A model generated the notes under the pieces. The model worked only from the letters and a program-made list of their open reading frames with translations. It was not told where the DNA came from and did no database searches. A stretch of DNA of 34,766 nucleotides from Psychrobacter sp. UBA6766 (GTDB taxonomy: Bacteria; Pseudomonadota; Gammaproteobacteria; Pseudomonadales; Moraxellaceae), in NCBI RefSeq assembly GCF_002453355.1, contig NZ_DKGQ01000016.1:1-34766 (forward strand), in the 5' to 3' direction. How positions within the stretch are numbered: position 1 is the first letter of the stretch; each line of letters begins with the position of its first letter. A program made the translations under genes and the position numbers. Of this stretch, positions 1 through 8,552 are shown piece by piece.

Positions 1-22
1 CCAACATTTGGGGGTCAGTTCA
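1..22 (-). mobile_element. Probable terminal inverted repeat of an IS3-family (IS150-like) element, edge only
   Basis: Read on the minus strand from position 22, the sequence starts TGAACTGACCCCC and continues AAATGTTGG to the window edge. From memory, IS150-subgroup tips follow a TG-ACTGACCCC-AAA-TTGGAC pattern (IS861-like ends), and this agrees closely. The element would extend leftwards outside the window, so no transposase is visible and target-site duplication cannot be tested. It sits 36 bases beyond the tesB stop codon. The identification rests on the tip alone. Confidence 0.5.
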
Positions 23-57
23 CTGAGTCACTTTTTTATTTATAAACCAATAAATCC

Positions 58-960
58 TTAGGATTTTGGCACGCGCAAACGCATCAAGCCTTCTTGCTGT
101 ACCGTCGCCACCAACTTACCATCTTGCCAAAACTGGCCATGGTTTAAGCCTTTGGCATTAGAGGTCGTATCACTCCACATGTCATACAATAACCAATTAT
201 TTAAATCAAAGTCACGATGGAAATGCATTGAGTGATCGATACTCGCCGCTTGCAAACCACTGGTCATAAAGCTAATACCATGTGACATTAAACCTGTGCC
301 AACCAAATAAAAATCCGAGGAAAACGCGAGTAATGCTTGTTGAATCGCCACTGGCTGATTGCCAAGCTCACGGATGCGTAGCCAGTTAGCTTGCTTTGGC
401 TTCATTGGCTCTGGGTGAATAGGGTCACGCGGCTTGATGGGTTTAATCTCGACATGACGGTGACGCATAAAGCGCGCTTTTAGAGCGTCTGGAACTTTAC
501 CAACATACTCTTCTTTTAAATCTTGCTCAGTTGCCAAATCTTCAGGCGGCGGATAAACCGGCATGTCTTCTTGATAGTCCAAGCCCTCTTCCATCGGAGA
601 AAACGAAGCAATCATTGAAAATATAACTTGCTCAACTGGCGGCTTACCGCGAACTTGCTTATATTGAATCGCAGTCACTTCACGAGCGGATAGACTGCGC
701 CCGTCACGCAGGCGGCGTACTTGATAAATCACTGGCTGATTGATGTCACCGCCACGTAAAAAATAGCCATGCAAGGAATGACAAGGCTTATCTATATCCA
801 ACGTATGTGACGCCGCCATAATTGCTTGCGCCAGCACTTGTCCACCAAAAATACGAGCACCAACATAGTCGTGGCTTTTACCTTCAAAAACATCAGGGCT
901 GACTTCGATCAGTGCCACGGTGGCCAGCAGCTCATCAATCAGTTGCGGATAATCAGACAT
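58..960 (-). CDS. tesB: Acyl-CoA thioesterase II
   Basis: Hydrolyses acyl-CoA to free fatty acid and CoA in the cytoplasm. The 300-residue protein has the double hot-dog layout of TesB: an N-terminal GGQVLAQA segment with a HSLHGYFLRGGD stretch, and a C-terminal IDHSMHFHR followed by VQQEGLMR. By comparison with E. coli TesB, the catalytic Asp is in SSDFYLV and the Gln in VQQEGLMR; the position of the E. coli catalytic Thr is Ser here, which keeps a hydroxyl. I place the start at the ATG at 960 because AAGGAA lies about 10 bases upstream; the frame is open to a TTG at 987, which has no such site. E. coli TesB has 286 residues, so the length is normal. It appears monocistronic, with a possible IS end beyond its stop. 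Confidence 0.9.
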   Translation of the reverse strand: MSDYPQLIDELLATVALIEVSPDVFEGKSHDYVGARIFGGQVLAQAIMAASHTLDIDKPCHSLHGYFLRGGDINQPVIYQVRRLRDGRSLSAREVTAIQYKQVRGKPPVEQVIFSMIASFSPMEEGLDYQEDMPVYPPPEDLATEQDLKEEYVGKVPDALKARFMRHRHVEIKPIKPRDPIHPEPMKPKQANWLRIRELGNQPVAIQQALLAFSSDFYLVGTGLMSHGISFMTSGLQAASIDHSMHFHRDFDLNNWLLYDMWSDTTSNAKGLNHGQFWQDGKLVATVQQEGLMRLRVPKS

Positions 961-1388
961 GACGATATGGTTCCTTAATTTTATCAATTACGCTTCATGT
1001 TTTTATCAATAATGCCAAGCATTTGCAAATAAGCATCTAACGATATCAGTATGACGTGGCTAAAGCCAATACAGTGTGAGCATTTAAAATACGGTGATAC
1101 GGTCCATAGTTTGTAGTCCTCTACAAAACGATGCTGCTTAGGATGAGTATTAATCAATCTGTAAAACGATTGCTAAGAACTCATTATAAAGTGAAAAGTT
1201 AATTATCTTAACGAATATTCCCGACTTTGACTAGGCAGTCGCTACTTAGGAAGTTTAGCCGTTTTATAGCTTAATAATTAGTAGCTTAATAATAGTCAGC
1301 AAGCGATTCTTTAAGATAGCGACCGATAGCAAACTTGTAGAAGAAAACGAGATGCAGTTTCACATCTCGTTTTTTTATTTGCTTAATG
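961..1388. other. Intergenic region tesB/rapA
   Basis: This gap of about 430 bases lies between two minus-strand genes. It holds the terminator hairpin next to rapA and a 15-bp direct repeat in tandem (TAGCTTAATAAT at 1267-1278 and again at 1282-1293). No convincing ORF or RNA gene is visible. The tesB promoter should lie here on the minus strand, but I could not identify a good one. Confidence 0.5.
1346..1377. terminator. Hairpin terminator downstream of rapA
   Basis: AACGAGATG (1346-1354) pairs with CATCTCGTT (1363-1371) around an 8-nt loop. A T-run follows on the plus strand and a weaker TTTTCTTCT tail on the minus strand. It lies just past the rapA stop, so it most likely ends rapA mRNA; the stronger U-tract faces the other way. 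Confidence 0.65.
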
Positions 1389-4277
1389 TTATGGTTTCAC
1401 GGCGACCAACACGCGAATAGAATCCGGTACAAGCGATAAATTACCTAACGCCTGCTCACCTTGAGCTTTTAGCTGCTCTAAGCGCTCTACCTCTTCAGGG
1501 CGAACGTTAGGATTAATCGTTTGTAGATGTTTTAAGCGTTTGATTTCACGCGACCACTGCTGGCTAAAGCGCGCGCTGGCTTGCTCGCCGATTTCTGCTA
1601 ACTGCTGACGGGCAATCTCTTCGGCTTCATAATAGCGCTGCTCAATCACATCGCCGCGAACTTTAATCACTTGGCGCGCACGGTTTTTATCCAAACGCTC
1701 GATATGTGGCATAATCATCTCGGCACTGATACGCGCTGATAAATCACTGCCTTGCTCACTGATAAAGACACGGATGTTCTGTGTAGTCAAAGTTGCAGGC
1801 AAATTAAGCAACCTTGGCGCAATCGCTTCAACGCGAAAGTTTACTTCGAGCATGATCATACCTTGAGGCATGGCAGCACTTTTTAGCATGGCCACCGTGG
1901 TATTACCAAAGGTACTGGTACTTGCCAGCTCGTAAATCGCGCGCATCAACGGATGCTCGTGGGTGATAAATTCGATATCTTCACGCTGCAACGCTTGCTC
2001 ACGATCAAAGGTCAAGGTCATACCATCTTCATCACCAAGCGGTAGACCGTCGATATAGTCACTAATTTCCGTGCTATCAATCGGTGCAATGACCCACGAG
2101 CCATCACGCTGAATATTGTGCTCAATATTAGCAGAAGCAAAAAAGCGCTCGATAAATTGCGGTAATAGATTATGCTTATCAAAATCACGCATAGCATCTT
2201 TGATACGCCCAGCAACGCGCGGACGGCATGAGTTGTACTCAAGCAAACGATCTCGACCGGCTTGTAGCTGTGCTTCTAGCCCCAATCGCGTCTGCTGTGC
2301 TTCTTCGATAATATCCTGCAGAATTGTACGATTGGCATCGGTATCCACGCCTTCAAGCATCGGTTTCAACTCTTGAATATATTGCTCTTGAACACTTTGC
2401 GCGGTTGGCGAAATCTGATTGAACATATTTAGCGCGTCGTTATACCAGCGGTACAGGCGCTCTTGCGCAGTACCTTTCACATAAGGAACGTGCAGCATAA
2501 TTTGCTGCGTTTGTCCGATACGATCTAGGCGACCGATACGCTGCTCTAACGTATCTGGATTGGCAGGTAAATCCCACAATATCAGTTGGCTTGCAAACTG
2601 GAAGTTACGACCCTCTGAGCCAATTTCTGAACATAATAATATCTGCGCGCCTTCATTATCAGCAAAAAACGCGGCTGCTTGGTCACGCTCAAGTAAGGTC
2701 ATCTGCTCGGTAAAGATAGCAGTTTTAATACCAGCATGCAGACGCAATACCGCCTCTAAACTCTCAACCGTCGCGCCACTCCGGGCAATCAATAGCACTT
2801 TTTTATGCTTTAGCTCACCCTTTAGGATATCAATCAACCACGGCACCCGTGGATCATCTTCTAGCCAGCCGCCATCAGGTTGGTTTTCCTCGCCCCATAG
2901 CTGCTCACGCAATTTGCCAGTGGTTTGATAGCTATCTATCCATGCTTCAGGTAATGACAATGGATACGGCTGACTACTACGACCATAGAAGCCTTTGACA
3001 CTTTCACGAGTATTTCGGAATAATATTCGCCCCGTTCCATGACGGTCGAGCAATTCGTTCAGCGCATAGGTTCTCAATTTCTCATCATCATTAATAGCTG
3101 ACAATTCGTCCATGCTAATGCCAAGCAGATGACTTAACGCCGCGATTTGTCCCTCACTTAATGGCTTATCTTCGATTAAGACGCTAGCAACCGCAGCCGT
3201 TTCGGCAAAGGCATCTTGGCTATCGATAAATTCATCCAAATCATCAAAGCGGTCTGGGTCTAATAAACGCAATCGAGCAAAGTGACTTTGCGCGCCAAGC
3301 TGCTCTGGCGTCGCGGTCAATAGCATGACCCCTGGTGTTTCTTCAGCAAAGTCGGCAATCAAGTCATATTTATCATTGCCGCCTTGCGCTTCATCCCAAT
3401 GTAGGTGATGGGCCTCATCAACGACCAGTAAATCAAATCCCGCCTCCATCGCTTGGTCATACAGATCAGGATGGTCAAGCAATAAATCCATTCCAGCAAT
3501 GATACATTGCTCAGTGCTAAAGACGTTTTGCTCAGGGTCGTGCTCTTTAATCGCTGCTGTACGAACCAAATCAAACAAAGCAAAGTTGAGATTAAATCGC
3601 CGACGCAGCTCAATCATCCACTGATACTGCAAGCTGTCTGGTACAAGGATTAATACGCGCTCAGCTTTGCCAGTTAATAGCTGCTGATGAATAATTAAAC
3701 CCGCTTCAATGGTTTTACCCAAACCGACCTCGTCAGCAAGTAAGACACGAGGTGCGATACGTTTACCGACTTCGTGGGCGATATAAAGCTGATGTTCAAT
3801 AATATCGACACGCGCGCCCATCAAACCTTTAAGTGGATGACCCGCCAGCGCCGACTGCATTCGCAATATATCTTGACGCAGCTCATACCAATCACCGCGT
3901 TCAATACGACCAGCAAGCAGACGCTCAAGAGGCTTTGCAAGCGTGATATTGGCCGCCAGACGGGTTTCCATGATACCTTTTTCATGCTCATCGACACTGT
4001 ATTTAAGCACGCCCATCACTTCTTCAACAGCCGTCACCGTATAGGTTTTACCCGCTTGATCAGAAATGCTATCACCTTCTTTGAACACCACGCGTGATAA
4101 AGGCGCAGAATTTTTTGCATAAACGCGTGTCTCTTCACTTTGTGGAAATAGAATGTGAACACAGCGGTCGTCGACATCCACGACCACACCCAAGCCAAGC
4201 TCAGACTCCGTATCAGATAAATAACGTTGACCAACGGCGAATTCGGTGCTGTGCAATGAAGCGATAGAGATAGTCAT
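1389..4277 (-). CDS. rapA: RNA polymerase-associated Swi2/Snf2 ATPase RapA
   Basis: RapA binds RNA polymerase and uses ATP hydrolysis to recycle stalled or post-termination complexes. The 962 residues match the family length (E. coli 968). Visible are the N-terminal Tudor-like region with SDTESELGLG (residues 21-30), Walker A DEVGLGKT (182-189), the DEAH box (287-290), the motif III region LLTATPEQLG, and the helicase C-terminal motifs SEIGSEGRNFQF and QRIGRLDRIGQ. A long C-terminal region with predicted helices follows, as in RapA. The ATG start at 4277 has only a weak purine stretch upstream, but the N-terminus aligns with E. coli RapA after about ten extra residues. It is transcribed alone. 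Confidence 0.95.
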   Translation of the reverse strand: MTISIASLHSTEFAVGQRYLSDTESELGLGVVVDVDDRCVHILFPQSEETRVYAKNSAPLSRVVFKEGDSISDQAGKTYTVTAVEEVMGVLKYSVDEHEKGIMETRLAANITLAKPLERLLAGRIERGDWYELRQDILRMQSALAGHPLKGLMGARVDIIEHQLYIAHEVGKRIAPRVLLADEVGLGKTIEAGLIIHQQLLTGKAERVLILVPDSLQYQWMIELRRRFNLNFALFDLVRTAAIKEHDPEQNVFSTEQCIIAGMDLLLDHPDLYDQAMEAGFDLLVVDEAHHLHWDEAQGGNDKYDLIADFAEETPGVMLLTATPEQLGAQSHFARLRLLDPDRFDDLDEFIDSQDAFAETAAVASVLIEDKPLSEGQIAALSHLLGISMDELSAINDDEKLRTYALNELLDRHGTGRILFRNTRESVKGFYGRSSQPYPLSLPEAWIDSYQTTGKLREQLWGEENQPDGGWLEDDPRVPWLIDILKGELKHKKVLLIARSGATVESLEAVLRLHAGIKTAIFTEQMTLLERDQAAAFFADNEGAQILLCSEIGSEGRNFQFASQLILWDLPANPDTLEQRIGRLDRIGQTQQIMLHVPYVKGTAQERLYRWYNDALNMFNQISPTAQSVQEQYIQELKPMLEGVDTDANRTILQDIIEEAQQTRLGLEAQLQAGRDRLLEYNSCRPRVAGRIKDAMRDFDKHNLLPQFIERFFASANIEHNIQRDGSWVIAPIDSTEISDYIDGLPLGDEDGMTLTFDREQALQREDIEFITHEHPLMRAIYELASTSTFGNTTVAMLKSAAMPQGMIMLEVNFRVEAIAPRLLNLPATLTTQNIRVFISEQGSDLSARISAEMIMPHIERLDKNRARQVIKVRGDVIEQRYYEAEEIARQQLAEIGEQASARFSQQWSREIKRLKHLQTINPNVRPEEVERLEQLKAQGEQALGNLSLVPDSIRVLVAVKP

Positions 4278-5012
4278 AAGGCGATGTCTTTTGTACTCAG
4301 ATGATAAGAAAATAGATAGTTAATGAAGCAAGCCAAAACTAATAGCTCGATATCATTAATAAGCTGCTGGTCATTGAAGATATCAGCAACGCCCAACTTG
4401 TTAGCTAGGTCGAGGGATAAAACAGACCATTATATAACGTTAGCGCCTAGATGAGTGCGTTAAGTTAACTTTTCAAGAGCATGTTTTGGCAATATTGTCG
4501 CAAATTTAAGCATAAGTTGGCGTTATAAAACAATAAGATAACGACTCGCAAGTAAACAAAAAATATTGCCCTCGAATAATTGTTGCTGTATTGTTAAAAA
4601 ATGCAATTTAACATTTAACATTGTTATTTAAGCTATGTTAACCATTACCACTCTTTATATTTTTCCCAATTATACAAAAAAATTATTTAAAAAACTTTAA
4701 CTACTAAATCTTAAACACAAAAATTTGGCAGTCCCCTATTTAATACCGTCCTCTTCTTTACGATCATTAAATAAGCCAAATATTGTTATTTGTAGTCGAT
4801 TAAGTTATGAAATGATTGTAAATAATTTAATATTAGTTATATATCTAGATGTTTAACTAATTGATAATCTTAAATGTTTTGCCCTAATACTCAAATCCCA
4901 TTTTCGTAAGGCTTACGTACCACCACATCATCGATTGCTAGCAGCAGATAACATTAGTAGTCTGTATAAACAGTCTGCTTTGTGGTCACGTTCATCCAAG
5001 GACAATCCCATC
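4278..5012. other. Long AT-rich divergent intergenic region rapA/histidine kinase
   Basis: These 735 bases separate divergent rapA and the histidine kinase gene. The region is very AT-rich and has no credible ORF. Besides the kinase promoter candidate it contains a 13-bp palindrome, CGTAAG-G-CTTACG, at 4905-4917, just after that promoter and so placed like an operator. The rapA promoter must lie in the first 150 bases, but no clear hexamers stand out. Confidence 0.5.
4861..4890 (+). promoter_or_regulatory. Candidate promoter of the histidine kinase gene
   Basis: TTGATA (4861-4866), an 18-nt spacer and TAATAC (4885-4890) give a reasonable sigma-70 match about 120 bases before the chosen ATG. 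The region is AT-rich, so chance matches are likely. Confidence 0.35.
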
Positions 5013-7325
5013 ATGAGTGCCTCCAAAAAAGTTGGCTTTTTTAATCAAGTTAGTACCCAAGTGACGACCATTCTATTTATTGCTTTTGCAGTGGTACTTG
5101 CGGTTGTTGTGTATGTTGTTGATAAAGAAGGTTATGAAAAGATTCGTCTCGAGTCAGCAAAACTGGTCGCTGAGCGTGGTAATACCGCGGTCAATAGCAT
5201 TTCAGCCGATATCAATCGGGTGATGCGAAGTGCTCTGCTATTGCAGCAAAGCGCGCAGACTTTGCCTCCAGAAGAAGCAATCTTACAAGCCAGTACTGCC
5301 AATGCTTTTGATAAGCGCGATTATAACTTATTAGGTAGTGGTGGTATTTGGCCCGAAAAAGGCACCCTTGGCGCCAATACTGCCACCCATCCATTTTTGA
5401 TGGTACGTCAAAACGGTGATTATCAGGCGGTGTTGAGCGATCCAAACCCTGCTAATCCTTATTATCAAGAAGATTGGTTCAGTGTCTTAAAACTGCTCAA
5501 ACCTGACAGCTGTATTTGGAATCACGTCCGTGCCAGCCAAACCAAAGGCGAGCTGGCGATGAGCTGCGGTGTTGCTATTGAGCGCGACAATCAGTTTTGG
5601 GGAGCCAGTACCGTCAACTTTACGCTAAACCAACTTCAAGAAAACATTGTTAAATTAAGTGAAAGCTCAGGCTCAGGCTATATCTTGCTATTAGATAACA
5701 GTGATAAGGTGATTGCTTCGTCTAACCCTGAACGCTTAAGCTATATCGACGAAGCCACCGGCACACCGCTTGATATCAAACAAGTCATCAATTCAGACCC
5801 TGCTTGGAATCCAGTCCTAAATTTCTTGGAAACTCAGCGTAACGAAACTATCGAGCGCGTTGCCGCTAGCGTATCGCCGCAAGTTAAGCAGGTATTGACC
5901 ACGCTTGATAAAGCCGAAACGGGCGCATCAAAAGGTTATTATCTCGTCAACTATGCCGCTTATCTAAATAACGGTGAAAATAAGCAAAATGCGATGGACA
6001 GCCGCTTGTTACAAAGCTTTGAGTTAGAAAAAGACAGCTACTATAACGGCAGTCAAGCGTATGTCTTTGAGATTCCTGAAACTTATTGGAAACTTATCGT
6101 CGTTCAGCCTGACGCTGAGATTAACGCCATCGCCGATAATCTTAGTGAGAACTTGATTAACTGGATTGCTTTAGCGCTCCTTATCACAGCTGGTTTGATT
6201 TACTTTATGCTCACCTACTTAGCCTTTAAACCGTTAAAAGAAACCACGGATAAAATTTCATTGGCTGAAAACATCATTAATAACAAACAATACAATAAGC
6301 TAAGTTCGGTTAAATTTGCTCAAGGTCGCAACGAGATTGGCCTAGTTAATGGCTCTATTAACGACCTACTAGATCGAATCCAATCTAACGAAGGTAAGCT
6401 GGCCAATATTAATCAGCAGCTAGAAATTAAAGTTGAAGAACGTACCGCTGAGCTGCAAGACACGCTCAAAGAGCTAAAAAACTCGCAGCTACAATTGATT
6501 CGTTCAGAAAAAATGGCAACCTTAGGCCAAATGGTGGCAGGCGTTGCTCATGAAGTAAACACACCATTGTCTTATGTGCAAAATAACCTTGAAATTATCG
6601 GTCAGCTAACCGAGCAATATGAAGAGCTGATTGAATTGGTTCAAGGATTAAAAGCCGTTAAAACTGACGCGGCTGCTGATGGCAAAATCGATAAGTTATT
6701 GGCAGATATTGTCCGTGCTTCTGATGAGATTCAAGAAGATGATTTGTCCGCTGAGCTCAAAGAGCTGATTAAAGACTCACTCTTTGGCGTCGAGCAAATC
6801 ACTGAAATGGTATTGAATCTACGTAACTTTGCCCGCCTTGATGAATCCAAAGTGAAAACGATTGATGTGCGTGAATGCATTGAAGCGTCGCTTAAAATCG
6901 CCGGTAACTCTATTAGACATCAAGAGATTGTCACGGATTTTGCTCCGACGCCAGAGATTAAATGCTCACCATCGCAAATCAACCAAGTCTTGGTAAACTT
7001 ACTCAATAACGCCGCGCAAGCCATGGGAGAAAAACCGGATGGCAAAATCGAAGTGCGGACACGCGCCGATGACAGCCATGTCTATATCGATGTCAGCGAC
7101 AACGGTAAAGGCATGAGCCCTGCCGTACTCAACCAAATCTTTGAGCCGTTCTTTACGACTAAAGGCGCAGGTGAAGGAACAGGACTCGGAATGGCCATCA
7201 GTCAGCAGATTATGGAGCAGCACAATGGCGACATTAAAGCTGTATCAACCGAAGGCGTTGGCACTACCTTTACCTTAACGCTACCAATTAACAGTGATTT
7301 AACCGAACAAAGCCTAGCAGCGTAA
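5013..7325 (+). CDS. Membrane sensor histidine kinase with periplasmic Cache-like domain
   Basis: This is a sensor kinase of a two-component system; the ligand is unknown. From the ATG at 5013 (AAGGA 10 bases upstream) it has 770 residues. The frame extends to a TTG at 4935 that lacks a ribosome site. A transmembrane helix (about 16-37) precedes a periplasmic domain of about 340 residues resembling a double Cache fold, with a WFSVLK...SCIWNHV segment. A second helix (about 381-403) leads to a HAMP-like linker and a coiled coil. The HisKA helix GVAHEVNTPLSYVQNN carries the phospho-acceptor His513. The HATPase domain has the N box NQVLVNLLNNAAQAM, the G1 box DNGKG (from Asp696), FEPFFTTK, and GTGLGMAIS. 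All catalytic elements are present. The response regulator gene follows after 83 bases and is the evident partner. Confidence 0.85.
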   Translation: MSASKKVGFFNQVSTQVTTILFIAFAVVLAVVVYVVDKEGYEKIRLESAKLVAERGNTAVNSISADINRVMRSALLLQQSAQTLPPEEAILQASTANAFDKRDYNLLGSGGIWPEKGTLGANTATHPFLMVRQNGDYQAVLSDPNPANPYYQEDWFSVLKLLKPDSCIWNHVRASQTKGELAMSCGVAIERDNQFWGASTVNFTLNQLQENIVKLSESSGSGYILLLDNSDKVIASSNPERLSYIDEATGTPLDIKQVINSDPAWNPVLNFLETQRNETIERVAASVSPQVKQVLTTLDKAETGASKGYYLVNYAAYLNNGENKQNAMDSRLLQSFELEKDSYYNGSQAYVFEIPETYWKLIVVQPDAEINAIADNLSENLINWIALALLITAGLIYFMLTYLAFKPLKETTDKISLAENIINNKQYNKLSSVKFAQGRNEIGLVNGSINDLLDRIQSNEGKLANINQQLEIKVEERTAELQDTLKELKNSQLQLIRSEKMATLGQMVAGVAHEVNTPLSYVQNNLEIIGQLTEQYEELIELVQGLKAVKTDAAADGKIDKLLADIVRASDEIQEDDLSAELKELIKDSLFGVEQITEMVLNLRNFARLDESKVKTIDVRECIEASLKIAGNSIRHQEIVTDFAPTPEIKCSPSQINQVLVNLLNNAAQAMGEKPDGKIEVRTRADDSHVYIDVSDNGKGMSPAVLNQIFEPFFTTKGAGEGTGLGMAISQQIMEQHNGDIKAVSTEGVGTTFTLTLPINSDLTEQSLAA

Positions 7326-7408
7326 TCGCTAGGTTCTGTCTTATTTTAATTGCTATTTTAATGATTATATAAAGCTATCGTACTATTATTCATTATAAGG
7401 ATATCATC

Positions 7409-8371
7409 ATGAATGAATTTGACAATGAAATGGAAACCTCTAGCGCTGATCTAGGATCTGAGCCAAAACCAAAATTGGCGTTTATTGACGATGAACAACG
7501 TATTTTACGTTCGATGAAACTGCTGTTTCGTAAAACACATGACGTTTTTATCACTACCGACCCAAACGAGTATATTGACTATATCAAAAACAATCACGTT
7601 CACGTTGCGGTCAGTGACCAGCGTATGCCTGAGCGGGTTGGTGTCGATATTTTGCGCGAAGTCAAAGAAGTGTCGCCGTCTACCATGCGCATACTACTAA
7701 CAGGTTATGCCGATTTAAATGCGATTATTGGCTCTATCAACGACGGTGAGATTTACCGTTATTTAACCAAACCCTGCAAATCTGAAGAACTGCTTGCAGT
7801 CGTCGGTCGTGCCACTGAAATCGCGTTGACCTATAATCCAGACGAAGACGCGGAGCAATTCGACAGCTCAGGTAACAAGCAGACGCTATTGGTCATCGAT
7901 GAGACCGACGAGCTGATTGAGCAAATCCGCAAACAATTTTCGCACAGTTATAGAGTCTTGCACGCTGAAGGCTTGGAAGAAGCTTACGATTATTTGGCAA
8001 ACGAAGATATCGGTGTTTGTATTACCGACATCAATGTCAGTGGCGAAAATATCGCCCCGATTATCTTTACCTTAAAACAAGATGCGCCGCATTTGGTGGT
8101 CTTGGTACAGACTGAATTCCAAGATGCGGGCTTGCTGATTGATTTAATTAATAAAGGTCAAGTCTACCGCTGCTTACCGAAACCGATGCGCGCAAGTTTA
8201 CTTGAGATTAGTGTTAATCGTGCGTTTCAGCATCATGCGAAACTAAAAGCTAGCCCTGAACTGGTCAAACGCTATGAAGTTGAACAGGATCCTGAAAATG
8301 ATGTGCGTATTGATTTAAGCAGTCGCGTTCGCAGTCTGATTGGCAAATTGCGCAAGCGTTTTTCTTTATAA
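7409..8371 (+). CDS. Twin-receiver response regulator without output domain
   Basis: This 320-residue cytoplasmic protein consists of two receiver domains. REC1 (about 22-140) has the acidic pair Asp27-Asp28, phospho-acceptor Asp70 in VSDQRMP, Thr98 in LLTGY, and Lys121 in LTKP: a complete active site. REC2 (about 158-275) keeps Asp164-Glu165, Asp207 in CITDINVSG, Thr235 and Lys258, but surrounding positions are less conserved. The last 45 residues are a short basic tail (SLIGKLRKRFSL), with no DNA-binding, GGDEF, EAL or HD domain. REC1 resembles the receivers of RpfG-type regulators. The start is backed by AAGGA 10 bases upstream. It lies 83 bases after the kinase and ends at a strong terminator, so the two probably form an operon. 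It may act by protein contact or as a phosphate sink; its target is unknown. Confidence 0.85.
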   Translation: MNEFDNEMETSSADLGSEPKPKLAFIDDEQRILRSMKLLFRKTHDVFITTDPNEYIDYIKNNHVHVAVSDQRMPERVGVDILREVKEVSPSTMRILLTGYADLNAIIGSINDGEIYRYLTKPCKSEELLAVVGRATEIALTYNPDEDAEQFDSSGNKQTLLVIDETDELIEQIRKQFSHSYRVLHAEGLEEAYDYLANEDIGVCITDINVSGENIAPIIFTLKQDAPHLVVLVQTEFQDAGLLIDLINKGQVYRCLPKPMRASLLEISVNRAFQHHAKLKASPELVKRYEVEQDPENDVRIDLSSRVRSLIGKLRKRFSL

Positions 8372-8400
8372 GCGCAAAAAATGCTTGTTCTACAATTTAA

Positions 8401-8435
8401 AACCTCTATCTCAATGCTGAGATAGAGGTTTTTTT
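8401..8435 (+). terminator. Strong intrinsic terminator of the kinase/regulator operon
   Basis: AACCTCTATCTCA (8401-8413) pairs perfectly with TGAGATAGAGGTT (8418-8430) around the tetraloop ATGC, followed by a run of Ts. It starts 29 bases after the response-regulator stop. Confidence 0.9.
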
Positions 8436-8471
8436 ACTGCGCATTTTTTGACAGAATTTTTGACGCGCTTT

Positions 8472-8499
8472 TTGACTAAACCCTGCAACGTGCTACATT
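8472..8499 (+). promoter_or_regulatory. Promoter of hprA
   Basis: TTGACT (8472-8477), a 16-nt spacer and TACATT (8494-8499), with TGC directly before the -10 giving an extended -10 element. The expected transcript start is 45-50 bases before the hprA ATG. The -35 belongs to the last of three TTTTTGAC boxes at 8445, 8457 and 8469. Confidence 0.6.
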
Positions 8500-8552
8500 A
8501 AGCTAATATCCATGTCAGCCCATTTAAAATAACCATTCAATAAGGAATAACC

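Noticed and set aside
4935..5012. N-terminal extension of the histidine kinase from a TTG start
   Set aside because: No ribosome-binding site at 4935, whereas the ATG at 5013 has AAGGA at 10 bases and begins just before the first membrane helix.
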